A stretch of DNA of 64,000 nucleotides. Source: GCA-020343675 sp964462945 (GTDB lineage: Bacteria; Planctomycetota; Phycisphaerae; Sedimentisphaerales; Anaerobacaceae). The notes beneath the pieces were generated by a model, which saw only the letters and a list, made by a program, of their open reading frames with translations, had not been told where the DNA came from and made no database searches. This document shows, one piece after another, positions 26,651-35,269 of the stretch. The position numbers were made by a program, and so were the translations under genes. Every line of letters begins with the position of its first letter. Positions within the stretch are counted from its first letter, which is position 1. The stretch is from NCBI GenBank assembly GCA_964462945.1, contig CAYWZW010000017.1, positions 12,702 to 76,701 on the forward strand. Reading direction: 5' to 3'.

Positions 26651-26715
26651 GTGGCACGGGCTTCAGGCCCGTGAAAACCATGTCCCGAGCACCGTCGAGG
26701 GAATGGCCGTGCCAC
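26651..26715. repeat. Compound REP-like palindrome
   Basis: Outer arms GTGGCACGG (26651-26659) and CCGTGCCAC (26707-26715) enclose a perfect inner hairpin CACGGGC-TTCAG-GCCCGTG (26655-26673). It lies between the 49-aa gene and the end of the CvpA-like gene. It is a dispersed-repeat style element similar in kind to those at 160 and 5896. Confidence 0.6.
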
Positions 26716-26777
26716 CGAGGCTGGTTAGAAATTCAAGGGGAGGCCAATTCCAAGTAGCCAGCCTGCCAATACGATTC

Positions 26778-28085
26778 TTATTCGTCGAGGTCAACTCCCG
26801 TGACGGACTTGCTGGCGCCGCTAAGGCCGCGTCTGCCGGGAGTAGTCTGCTGCTGTTCAGGAGGACTTGAAGGTTGCTCGGCAGGTTTCGCTGTATCCCT
26901 CTTTCTTTCGGGCGCCGGGCTGAAGAACGCCGGCGCGGGGGCCTGGTCGGCAGATACGATTGCACTTCGCGGTATCTCGACAATGCTGTTGAGCTTAAGC
27001 TCGACCAGCACAGGGTCAAAACCGTTCGGCACACAGAACACAAAGTCGATGTATTTCGTGCCGGCATTGTCCTGGAAATCATCGGTTCCAACCTTTATTT
27101 GAGGGCTCACTTGTATCTGGTCTGCCGATTTCAGGTGTCCGATGGGATAGATATTTGTCGCTGTTCCGGCGAGCGGGTCATCGCCGTAGCCTTTTCTCTT
27201 GCAGATCACTCTCAACTGGGACGGTGTAAACGCCCCGCCGTTCACCGTGGAGGCTCCTTTGATCGCCTTTCTCTTTATTCCTACCCGCACGATTGTCGGA
27301 ATGTAGCCGCTCTCCGGCGAGACCGGCAAAGATACCGACGCGCCGGCCTGATCATACGCAACTTTGCCTCCACGCGTCCTGAGCTCCCCAACGAAGGCAT
27401 CGACCTGCTCGGCTATCGCTTGAGAGGCGGGCCAGACCGCGGGCTTTGGCACTTCTATGGCTGGGGCCGTGCTGCTGACGATCCCCACCTCACCAGCGCC
27501 AAGGAGCCGGTTCAGAAAAAGCTGATCCAGATAATCCGGGTGGAGGCTGGCAAAACTTCTTTTTCCGCTGAAGCTGCCGTTGCTCAAGAGGCTGAACACA
27601 CCCGTTGCAAAGCCGTTCGCGTTCAACAGGACCCCCTTGGGACGTTTGACGTCCAATTTCATCGGGTCAAAACGCTGGTACGGATAACCGAGCGGCAACG
27701 GCGCCATCTCGAAGGCGGTCACCAATAGGCCCGAAACGATAAGGCCCACGATAAGCCCGCAGATTACCCGTCCAATGCGCTCGGGCAGAAATCCCAAGTC
27801 AACCGGATGGCGGGTCAATAGGGTGAGGCCCGTTTGCAAAATGGCAAAAGTCAGGATGAAAAGCAGCAGAAAACAGAGCGTCTGCGCCCAGGGCACCAAA
27901 GAAAGGAAGCGGCTGTTGTCGCCCCGGCTGATAAAGACATTGGCCATGACCTCGAAAAAACCAAACGCAACCATGCTCGCACAAACAGCGATAATGATTG
28001 TGGCAAATGCCCTGACGACCGTGCCCTTAAAATACTGAATGGCGGCACAACCCAAGATTATGAGCACCACAGCTAAGCTGGCCAT
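26778..28085 (-). CDS. CvpA-family membrane protein with long soluble tail
   Basis: A 435-aa protein. Residues 1-165 hold four to five TM helices in the CvpA (colicin V production) arrangement: VVLIILGCAAIQYFKGTVVR, FGFFEVMANVF, FLLLFILTFAILQ and RIGRVICGLIVGLIVSGLLV. Residues 165-435 form an extracytoplasmic-type extension with beta-rich segments (ATNIYPIGHLKSADQIQVSP, YIDFVFCVPNGFDPVLVELK) and a Pro/Gln-rich tail. CvpA proteins are usually about 160-200 aa, so this is an enlarged variant. It is the third gene after pilT-like and the GspE-like pseudo-ATPase. GGAGA lies nine bases before the ATG. Confidence 0.75.
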   Translation of the reverse strand: MASLAVVLIILGCAAIQYFKGTVVRAFATIIIAVCASMVAFGFFEVMANVFISRGDNSRFLSLVPWAQTLCFLLLFILTFAILQTGLTLLTRHPVDLGFLPERIGRVICGLIVGLIVSGLLVTAFEMAPLPLGYPYQRFDPMKLDVKRPKGVLLNANGFATGVFSLLSNGSFSGKRSFASLHPDYLDQLFLNRLLGAGEVGIVSSTAPAIEVPKPAVWPASQAIAEQVDAFVGELRTRGGKVAYDQAGASVSLPVSPESGYIPTIVRVGIKRKAIKGASTVNGGAFTPSQLRVICKRKGYGDDPLAGTATNIYPIGHLKSADQIQVSPQIKVGTDDFQDNAGTKYIDFVFCVPNGFDPVLVELKLNSIVEIPRSAIVSADQAPAPAFFSPAPERKRDTAKPAEQPSSPPEQQQTTPGRRGLSGASKSVTGVDLDE

Positions 28086-28137
28086 TATGAGATCTCCGGT
28101 TTCTCAGCAATCCACGATTCGATTTTCGACCCACGAT

Positions 28138-29799
28138 TTACTGATGATCATTTTGATTTTCTTTTTTCGCACTCGACCCTGAAAGCGATCGAATCATCTC
28201 GTTGATGGCGACCGTTCCGGCAATGACTTTTCTCATCGCCTGTTCCTGCAAATAAAGCATCTTTGCACGTCTGAACTGCGTGCCGATTTCGGGCAGCGAT
28301 TTTGATTGTCTGAGAACCTCCCGCAGCTCATCATTCAAGGTGACAATTTCGAAAACTCCCGTCCGGCCAAAATACCCCGTTCCCTGGCAGTTTTCACAGG
28401 TCGAGGGCTTGCCGTGCTTGTCATACTGCACCTTGCCGGCGCGATAGAGCACTTTTGTTTTCTCGGCGCTGATGTTGAACTTTCGCAAAAGCTCTTTGTC
28501 CGGCGCGTACGCTTGCTTGCACTCGTCGCAGAGTATCCGAAGCAACCGTTGGTTACTTGCTCCAAGAAGGGTCTCGGCCACAACATTCTTATTACCGACA
28601 AACTTCAGCCATTTGCCTAATGCCTGGATCACGCTGTCGGCCTGGAGCGTAACGTACATGAGCTTGCCGTCCCTGGCGGCTGCACAGGCAATCCGGGCCG
28701 TCTCGGCGTCTTCGCAGTCGGCAACACCCACGATATCCGGCCCCATTCTCACTACGGCCTGGAGCTTCTTGGCAAACGTCGTCGTGCCGGTGTCACTGAG
28801 CGTGAAGACGTTTTGAGTGATGTTGGGCAACTGGCCGGATGGCTGCCTTTCGAGAGTGTTTACGCTGTTCATGAAGGCATCATGATTTCGAAGCAGCGCG
28901 TAAAGCGTGGTCGTGACGCCGCTCTTCTGGGGCCCGCTTACGATGAAGACACCCTGTTTTATCCCTCGAAATTGATCGAGCTGATCGCGCTGCTCGGGCA
29001 TCAGACCGATTTCGGTCAGCCTGGCCATACCTTCCTGTGTCACGTGTTTCAGTCTGACCTGCTCTCCGGCCGTTGATCCGGCCGTCGCCAATTCCCACGG
29101 CGTATCTTCTTTGTTCTTGCGGATCTTGAACCTTCCTTTTTGCGGCTTGCGCTTTTCCTTGGTATCCAGATCCGCAAGGCTCTTGACAAAATGAATGAAA
29201 TACTGCATCTGGTCTTTGGCAATACTCGGCTGTTTCAGCGAGGCGCCGTCCACATAGTAGGCAACCTGATAATCCTGGGCCGTCGGGGAAAAGACAATGC
29301 TGGCGGCCCTTCGCCACATCGCATCGCTCAGAATTTCATAGGCGATCTTATATCCGAAAAACTCCGGCGTTCTGGGCTCCGGCACCGGAACTTCGTTCTT
29401 GTTGGCCGTGATGAAAGCGAAGCTCTTGAGAGCCCCAAGCTTCTTTTCTTCGCTGACCAGCAGGCTCTTGATGTGGTCAACGGTCAGAACGCGATCGAAA
29501 TCCAGAACTCTCGAATTGCGGTGCCTGACGTATGCCAGCGATGTCCCTCCCACGGCGACCAGATAGACCAACATCCCCACGATGAAGACCGGGACCAGCA
29601 GCCAGAGGACGGCCCCGGCCACGCCCGCCCCCAAAACGACACCCGTCCAGAGATCGCCTTTGGTCTCGATCAACTTGGCGTCCTGATGAACCCAGCTAAT
29701 CAGAGGCAGCCATGCAAGAAAAAGAATCAGATAAGCAATAAGTTTGATGATGGAGATGTAGCCACCGTACTCGACTGTGGCTGAAAGTAGGTCCGGCAT
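28138..29799 (-). CDS. GspE/PilB-like protein with degenerate Walker motifs (predicted pseudo-ATPase)
   Basis: A 553-aa protein. Two TM segments near residues 15-38 and 52-90 precede a type II/IV secretion ATPase fold. The P-loop position reads SGPQKSGVTTTLY (288-300): the essential Lys is Val295. The Walker B block GPDIVGVADCEDAETA (353-368) has Asp in place of the catalytic Glu. The zinc-binding pairs CDEC and CENC, followed by GTGYFGRTGVFEIV, and the C-terminal arm are kept. It should therefore retain the fold and zinc site but not hydrolyse ATP. Membrane anchoring of a GspE-like domain is unusual. It lies 18 bases after pilT-like, with GGAGC before its ATG. Confidence 0.85.
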   Translation of the reverse strand: MPDLLSATVEYGGYISIIKLIAYLILFLAWLPLISWVHQDAKLIETKGDLWTGVVLGAGVAGAVLWLLVPVFIVGMLVYLVAVGGTSLAYVRHRNSRVLDFDRVLTVDHIKSLLVSEEKKLGALKSFAFITANKNEVPVPEPRTPEFFGYKIAYEILSDAMWRRAASIVFSPTAQDYQVAYYVDGASLKQPSIAKDQMQYFIHFVKSLADLDTKEKRKPQKGRFKIRKNKEDTPWELATAGSTAGEQVRLKHVTQEGMARLTEIGLMPEQRDQLDQFRGIKQGVFIVSGPQKSGVTTTLYALLRNHDAFMNSVNTLERQPSGQLPNITQNVFTLSDTGTTTFAKKLQAVVRMGPDIVGVADCEDAETARIACAAARDGKLMYVTLQADSVIQALGKWLKFVGNKNVVAETLLGASNQRLLRILCDECKQAYAPDKELLRKFNISAEKTKVLYRAGKVQYDKHGKPSTCENCQGTGYFGRTGVFEIVTLNDELREVLRQSKSLPEIGTQFRRAKMLYLQEQAMRKVIAGTVAINEMIRSLSGSSAKKENQNDHQ

Positions 29800-29817
29800 A
29801 AGCTGCTCCGTTAAATC

Positions 29818-31011
29818 TCACAAAATGCCACTGGCCGTGGTCGTTATTCCCTTCAGAGCCATTTTCAGCTCCTCCGTATTCGGTGCGTATCTATAGGCGT
29901 CCTTCGGGTCGATCGATCCATCCTTGACCAGGTCACAAAGATTGTATGTCAGGTCCTGCATCCCTTCCGGCGTAGAGCTTCGTATTACGTTGGGTAAATC
30001 CGCTTCGCGGCCTTCGGAAATGAGTTTTCGCGCGGCCGCATTCGAAATAAGAATCTCCACCGCGGGTATTCTGTCCACCCCGTCCTTCAGGCACGGCAGC
30101 AGCACCTGGCTGATGATCGCCTTGATCGCCAGAGTCAAGGCCTGCCTCATAAGGTCCCGTTCGTTCTGCGGGAACAGGTCCAAAAGCCGGTGGATGGCCT
30201 GGGACGCATTGGCAGAGTGCATCGTCCCGAAGACAAGATGCCCCGTTTCCGAGGCTCTCATTCCCGCCGTGACCGTTCGCGCGTCCCGCATCTCACCAAC
30301 GAAGACAACGTCGGGGTCTTGTCGCATCAGATACGTCAAGGCCTCGTCATAATCTTTCGTGTCGATCCCGATTTCCCTTTGTGACACGATCCCTTTTTGG
30401 TCCTTGAACAGATACTCGATGGGGTCCTCGACCGTGATAATATGGCAAGAGCGGGTACAGTTTATGTAGTTTATCATCGATGCGATTGTCGTTGTCTTGC
30501 CACAACCTGTGGGCCCCACCACGAGAACCAGCCCCTGCTGGCTCTGGCATATCTTCGCCAGGACGGGCGGCAGGTGCAGCTCTTCAAACGGCGGGACGAC
30601 CGTGTTGACGCGTCGGGCCGCAAGGCTGATCATCCCCCGCTGCCGAAATACGTTCATTCGAAAACGATGCTCACCGTCAACTTCGTGCGCGAAGTCCACG
30701 GTCCCATGCTCCAGGAAAAACTCCCTCTGGGCCGGGCTCAGGATCTCGAAGACCAGTTTTTCCATCCTCTTGGCGGTCATCACCTCGCCGGTGGTTCTCT
30801 TCAATTCCCCAAGGAGGCGCAGTTTCGGCGGCTGTCCCACCTTCAGGTGCACATCGCTCGCCCGAGTTTTGATGGCAGCCCGGAGGAACCTGTTCAGCTC
30901 AGGCTCGTGATCGAGACTTGATTGACTGTCAATAGGTTGTTCCTTGGCCATAACGACAATTGGCTCCGAAGCCGATATCCCGGCCTCCCAAGCGACGATC
31001 CGCTCGATCAT
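29818..31011 (-). CDS. PilT-like (type IV pilus retraction) ATPase
   Basis: A 397-aa hexameric secretion ATPase of the PilT/PilU class. It shows ASDVHLKVGQPPKLRLLGEL at the N-domain, Walker A GPTGCGKTTT, Asp box TVEDPIEYLF, Walker B DPDVVFVGEMRD, and the His box GTMHSANASQAIHRLLDLFP. The C-terminal AIRAII-type motif of PilT (here LAIKAIISQVLLPCL) is recognisable. Active in sequence. The ATG at 31011 is given; an internal ATG at 30951 (MAKEQPIDSQ) is possible, because the first 20 residues look non-conserved. It heads the minus-strand operon with the pseudo-ATPase and the CvpA-like gene, behind a consensus promoter. Confidence 0.88.
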   Translation of the reverse strand: MIERIVAWEAGISASEPIVVMAKEQPIDSQSSLDHEPELNRFLRAAIKTRASDVHLKVGQPPKLRLLGELKRTTGEVMTAKRMEKLVFEILSPAQREFFLEHGTVDFAHEVDGEHRFRMNVFRQRGMISLAARRVNTVVPPFEELHLPPVLAKICQSQQGLVLVVGPTGCGKTTTIASMINYINCTRSCHIITVEDPIEYLFKDQKGIVSQREIGIDTKDYDEALTYLMRQDPDVVFVGEMRDARTVTAGMRASETGHLVFGTMHSANASQAIHRLLDLFPQNERDLMRQALTLAIKAIISQVLLPCLKDGVDRIPAVEILISNAAARKLISEGREADLPNVIRSSTPEGMQDLTYNLCDLVKDGSIDPKDAYRYAPNTEELKMALKGITTTASGIL

Positions 31012-31072
31012 TGTTCAGAAGGACATTTTATCCTGCCATAAGATTTGCAAAGACATACCCTGATACTACTAT

Positions 31073-31100
31073 ATTATAAGATTTTACGGCGGGCTGTCAA
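31073..31100 (-). promoter_or_regulatory. Consensus sigma70 promoter of the pilT-like operon
   Basis: On the minus strand: perfect TTGACA (31095-31100), 16-bp spacer and perfect TATAAT (31073-31078). Predicted transcription start is near 31066, about 55 bases before the first ATG. Confidence 0.75.
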
Positions 31101-31270
31101 CATCGAAGCCAAAACAAGACTTATTTTCAGCCCAAATCTCAAAAGAATCTCTTCCGGCTGTCGCTGCTGAGCTTTGACACGGCTGGGTGCCGGCAGCGGC
31201 CGACGAGGCAGAAAGCCAAATCGACTTCAGCAATTCATACCTGCCTGCCGATATATTACCGGGTGTCTTT

Positions 31271-31726
31271 ATGGAGTCAGAAAGAAGGAAATCTTCAGGC
31301 CGGGAAAAGGACGAAGCGGCCGTAAAGCTTCTCGAGAAACTGCAAGAGCAGCTCCAATCGTCTGACGCTTCAAGCAGACGGCGGGCAGCTTTCAACCTGT
31401 CCTGGCTGCAGGAAGATGGACTGGAAATCTTGAGAGACGCTTTGTTCGGCGACGCTCCTATAACCACAAAAAACGCCGCCTCCTACGGCCTGCGAAAAAT
31501 GCGAGGCAGGATGAAGAAGATGGCCGTAGGCATCCTCAAGGAGGGACTCAAACAGCGTGACGGCCCCACCAGGGAGGTCTGCAGAAGCGCCCTGGAGCTG
31601 TTGGGAGAGCAGGTGCCCAGGAAATCCGCCTCACAAAGGCAGGCAGCGAAAGGCTTGAGAATCACAGAGATTGTGAGAAAAAGCAGGCCCAGGGGACAGG
31701 TTGGCATGAGGCGCGCACGGGGATAG
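31271..31726 (+). CDS. HEAT-repeat-like small protein
   Basis: A 151-aa soluble helical protein. Two HEAT-like helix pairs are visible: SSRRRAAFNLSWLQEDGLEI LR, then TTKNAASYGLRKMRGRMKKM and TREVCRSALELLGE. The C-terminal 35 residues are basic (KSRPRGQVGMRRARG). The sequence type is familiar from planctomycete genomes, without a known function. The start is placed at the ATG at 31271, where the conserved-looking part begins, although GGGTG is only a weak ribosome binding site. A start at 31187 adds a non-conserved 28-residue leader. Confidence 0.65.
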   Translation: MESERRKSSGREKDEAAVKLLEKLQEQLQSSDASSRRRAAFNLSWLQEDGLEILRDALFGDAPITTKNAASYGLRKMRGRMKKMAVGILKEGLKQRDGPTREVCRSALELLGEQVPRKSASQRQAAKGLRITEIVRKSRPRGQVGMRRARG

Positions 31727-31779
31727 ACGTTCGCGGTAAACCAGCCTGCTGCCCCCGGAATCCCCGGAAATCAGAGCTC

Positions 31780-32064
31780 TCATGGGAAGCGGCCCACAAT
31801 TATGTTGCCTGTAGCGGTGCCAGGGTCATATAGAGGGCCTGGATCATGGGTACAGACGCCGCAGCCGCGACGAACACCACCAAGTGGTGACTCGTGAAAA
31901 AGGTCATCGCCATCGCCGGGACGGCTGTACCTGTCAGGCACACCAATCAGGTCGTTCGTGCTGAATGTGTTCTTCTCTTCATCCTGGTCGGTATCGGCAG
32001 TGACATAAATGGTATCACAATCTATGAGGTCGGGGATTATCGTCCCTTCGGGGCCACCGTGGCG
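31780..32064 (-). pseudogene. Open frame with protein-like composition, no start (possible gene remnant)
   Basis: On the minus strand an open frame of about 94 codons between stops reads, for example, IIPDLIDCDTIYVTADTDQD, then NDLIGVPDRYSRPGDGDDLF and GCGVCTHDPGPLYDPG before a TGA at 31780. The composition is that of a genuine exported protein's C-terminal end, but no usable start or upstream homology is present. It fills most of the 31727-32216 gap. It could be a decayed gene end; coding by chance is possible. Confidence 0.3.
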
Positions 32065-32216
32065 TCATCCGGGTCGAGGTGCGGTAGAAGATCGCTCAGA
32101 AATCAGCAGCAAAATGTTCTTGGCTTTGCGACCGCTTTGGTGTAAAATATACATTGAAATGCCCGCTTGGGTTTCACGAAAAGAAAAGCATATTGTTTTC
32201 TGACGAGGGCTGTACG

Positions 32217-32855
32217 ATGAAAAGGTTCTTCTGTGGGATATCAGGAATCTGGGCAATAGTAGCCTGTGCATGTCTGGCCGCACCCGAACCGGCTATTCTG
32301 CCGGCGCCTGGAGAGTGGACTGTGGATATGGAATTCAGCCATCCGCAGCAGTTCGTTCTGCAGCGAAGTTCGGATAATAAGCCCGTTCGGTTCTGGTATG
32401 TGATTGTGACGCTCACCAACAATACAGGCAGCGACGTGGATTTCTATCCGAAGTGTGACCTGATGACCGACACTTTCCAGATCATACCGGCGGGCCGTTC
32501 TGTAACGCCGGCGGTCTTTGATCAAATAAAAAAGCGTCATAAGAGCAGATACCCGTTCCTCGAACCTTTGGACAAGGCCGGCAATAAGATCCTTCATGGC
32601 GAGGATAATACGAAGGACATCGCAATTATCTGGCCTGATTTCGACACAAAAGCCAAGAATATAGGACTATTCATAACAGGTCTGAGCAATGAGACCGCCG
32701 TCATTAACCATCCCGTCTCGAAGGATGAAACGGGCCAACCACTGCGAGTTTTTCTTAGAAAAACCCTTGAAATAAGCTATGCCCTCAGAAGTGATCCAGC
32801 TTTGAGATCCAATGTCAGCCTGGACTACAAAGGAAAACGCTGGATTATGAGATAA
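32217..32855 (+). CDS. Secreted protein of unknown function
   Basis: A 212-aa protein with a signal peptide (RFFCGISGIWAIVACACLAA). The mature part looks like one immunoglobulin-like beta-sandwich: VRFWYVIVTLTNNTGSDVDF, then YPKCDLMTDTFQIIPAGRSV, VFDQIKKRHKSRYPFLEPLD and NIGLFITGLSNETAVI. This sequence type recurs in Phycisphaerae as a stand-alone secreted protein; no function is known. The start is set at ATG 32217 with GAGG eight bases upstream, because it begins the signal peptide. Confidence 0.7.
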   Translation: MKRFFCGISGIWAIVACACLAAPEPAILPAPGEWTVDMEFSHPQQFVLQRSSDNKPVRFWYVIVTLTNNTGSDVDFYPKCDLMTDTFQIIPAGRSVTPAVFDQIKKRHKSRYPFLEPLDKAGNKILHGEDNTKDIAIIWPDFDTKAKNIGLFITGLSNETAVINHPVSKDETGQPLRVFLRKTLEISYALRSDPALRSNVSLDYKGKRWIMR

Positions 32856-33204
32856 AGTCTGAAATCTGGCTGGGAATGAACCGGCTGAATGTGTCCAGGC
32901 AGGAGGAGGCGGATCTAAACCGAAAGCAACGTCAGTCAAACGCAGCAGGCAAGAAACAGCGATCTTGAACAAGATTCGCTGGATCGTTTTTCAGGAGAAA
33001 CATTCCGCCCGCCGGGGACTACGTATCGGGCCCTGAAAGCCCGGCGAGCACTTTCAGCCGGTGCGAGCAGGAGGAATTCTATGCCTTGCTGGCCGCGATG
33101 TCGTCTTTCTGTCCAAATTCTTATCGGGCCGCTTTCTTTACTTGGCAATACCCATGATCTAACTAATTTAGCGGCTTACCGCATCGACTTTCGGAGGGGC
33201 AATA
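32856..33204. other. Intergenic region, no gene supported
   Basis: Leading part of the gap before the secretion operon. Short ORFs on both strands have low-quality translations. No tRNA or riboswitch fold was recognised. Confidence 0.4.
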
Positions 33205-33315
33205 ATGTGCGAATTCTCGGGTTTTCTTTGGAAAATGATTCCCTTCTCGCTGCTTGGCTGCCTTTGCGAGCTGTGCCAATTCCAGGCTGAATTTTCCATC
33301 TGGCCAGCTTTGTAA
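33205..33315 (+). CDS. Possible 36-aa small protein
   Basis: ATG 33205 has an unusually good ribosome binding site (GGAGGGG, six bases upstream) and opens 36 codons ending LEFSIWPAL-like; the middle reads MIPFSLLGCLCELCQF. It is hydrophobic with two close cysteines. No homologue is known to me. It lies about 50 bases upstream of the gspE promoter and might be a small membrane peptide or chance. Confidence 0.28.
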   Translation: MCEFSGFLWKMIPFSLLGCLCELCQFQAEFSIWPAL

Positions 33316-33365
33316 ACAGGGATTCCATGTAGTCTGAATAACTAACTGTCCAATTGATAATTTAC

Positions 33366-33394
33366 TTGCCAAACAGGTTTTACTGTCGTATAAT
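33366..33394 (+). promoter_or_regulatory. Promoter of the type II secretion operon
   Basis: TTGCCA (33366-33371), a 17-bp spacer and a perfect TATAAT (33389-33394). The predicted start near 33401 gives a leader of about 35 bases to gspE. Confidence 0.7.
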
Positions 33395-33434
33395 AACTTA
33401 GACTTGGAAGCCATTTGGTTAAAGGTGATACCCG

Positions 33435-35204
33435 ATGGGAAAGATACGAACACCAGAAAAAATGCCTCCCGTAGAGGAACTTAGGGGCAGGACCCTTGGG
33501 AGAATACTTATAAAGATGGGCCTTCTGAGCAGAGACAAAGTTCATGAGTGCCTGAAGATTCAAGGTCAGCGGCAGGGAAAGGTACAAATAGGGCAGATTT
33601 TCCTCGAGCTTGGCCTTGTTGATGATGGACAGCTTCAACTGGCATTGGCCGCCCAGCGCGGAATGGAATATGTGAACCTGGAGGGCCTGGACATCTCAGC
33701 CGATGTAGTCGATAAGGTGCCGGCCCAAATGGCAAAAACGTACCACATCGTGCCAATCGAATACAACAGGCAGGCCAATGAATTGACCGTTGCGCTTGAC
33801 AATCCGGAAAATTTCAGGGCCACCGACGACTTGAGTACCCTGATGGGCTTCAAGGTTTCTGCAAAGATAACGGACTCCGATGCACTGGAAAAGGCCCTGG
33901 CCAAGCACTATGAGACACAGCAGGACGATAACATCAACGAGCTGATCGATGAAATACAGAGCGACACGTTCCTGGCGGAATTTGACGGCAGGAACCAAAG
34001 CATCGACCTGGATGAGCTGAAAGAGCTGTCCGAGTCCAACCCGGTCAAAAAGCTGCTCAACCTGGTCCTTCTGCAGGCCATTCGAGACAAGGCATCGGAC
34101 ATTCATTTTGAGCCGTTTGAGGATGAATACAAGATGCGCTACCGCATCGACGGCGTGCTTTATGAAATGGTGCCACCCCCAAAATACATTGCTGCGGCGC
34201 TCAGCTCGCGTATCAAAGTTATGGCCGACCTGGATATCGCAGAGAGGCGTCTGCCGCAGGACGGCCGAATCTCGTTGACCGTCCAGGGCAATCCGATCGA
34301 CTTGCGCGTCAGCGTTCTGCCTACAATGTTCGGGGAAAGCGTTGTCTTGCGTGTTCTGGACAGAAGTCAAGCGAATTTCAACTTGGGAGAGCTTGGCTTG
34401 AGGCCGGAAGCTTGTGAGCTGGTCCGCAAGCTTATCCACAAGCCCAACGGCATCATAATCGTCACCGGCCCGACCGGATGCGGCAAGACGACGACTCTGT
34501 ATTCAGCCCTGAATGAGCTTAATGACGTTGAAACGAAAATAATCACGACCGAAGACCCCGTAGAATACGACGTGGACGGCCTTATCCAGGTTCAGATGAA
34601 GCCCGACATTGGACTTACGTTTGCACGGTGCCTTCGCTCGATTCTGCGTCAGGACCCCGATGTAATACTCGTGGGTGAGATTCGTGACCTCGAAACGGCA
34701 CAAATTGCCGCACAGGCCTCGCTCACAGGTCACGTCGTGTTTACGACTTTGCACACGAACGATGCTCCCAGCTCAATCGCCCGCCTTCTGGATATGGGGA
34801 TCGAGCCGTTTCTTATGACCGCTACGCTCGAAGGGATTGTCGCCCAGCGGTTGGTCAGAAAGATATGCGAAAACTGTAAGACGCAATTCGAGCCAAGTGA
34901 AGCTCAACTGATGGAGCTGCAACTCACGCCGGATGATGTCAAGGGCAAGAAGTTCCTTTACGGTCGAGGTTGCAGCAAATGCAATGCTACCGGCTACAGA
35001 GGGCGAACGGGCATCTTCGAGATTATGGTATTCAATGATGAAATACGGGACTTGATCATGAATCAGGCTTCGACAAGTGTTTTGCGTGCGGCTGCCCAAA
35101 AAGCCGGCATGAAACTGCTGCGAGAAAACGGCCTGGCTACCATTTATGACGGCGTCACGACTATAGATGAAATTGTAAAAGAGACCATGATGGAGGAAGT
35201 GTGA
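33435..35204 (+). CDS. gspE: Type II secretion/type IV pilus assembly ATPase GspE
   Basis: A 589-aa assembly ATPase that powers pseudopilus extension at the inner membrane. The N-terminal GspE N-domain is about 15-165. The catalytic core has ASDIHFEPFEDEYKMRYRID, Walker A GPTGCGKTTT with Lys351, Asp box TTEDPVEYDVDG, Walker B DPDVILVGEIRDLETAQIAA and His box TTLHTNDAPSSIARLLDMG. The zinc tetracysteine motif (CENC and CSKC, then ATGYRGRTGIFEI) is intact. All motifs lost in the paralogue at 28138-29799 are present here, so this is the working ATPase. It is the first gene of the operon running to 44351. Confidence 0.93.
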   Translation: MGKIRTPEKMPPVEELRGRTLGRILIKMGLLSRDKVHECLKIQGQRQGKVQIGQIFLELGLVDDGQLQLALAAQRGMEYVNLEGLDISADVVDKVPAQMAKTYHIVPIEYNRQANELTVALDNPENFRATDDLSTLMGFKVSAKITDSDALEKALAKHYETQQDDNINELIDEIQSDTFLAEFDGRNQSIDLDELKELSESNPVKKLLNLVLLQAIRDKASDIHFEPFEDEYKMRYRIDGVLYEMVPPPKYIAAALSSRIKVMADLDIAERRLPQDGRISLTVQGNPIDLRVSVLPTMFGESVVLRVLDRSQANFNLGELGLRPEACELVRKLIHKPNGIIIVTGPTGCGKTTTLYSALNELNDVETKIITTEDPVEYDVDGLIQVQMKPDIGLTFARCLRSILRQDPDVILVGEIRDLETAQIAAQASLTGHVVFTTLHTNDAPSSIARLLDMGIEPFLMTATLEGIVAQRLVRKICENCKTQFEPSEAQLMELQLTPDDVKGKKFLYGRGCSKCNATGYRGRTGIFEIMVFNDEIRDLIMNQASTSVLRAAAQKAGMKLLRENGLATIYDGVTTIDEIVKETMMEEV

Positions 35205-35269
35205 GAAAGGATTGCCTGCTATAAAGTGGAACTCGATAGTTAATTGCCGGTACAGTGGAGGTATTTGAG

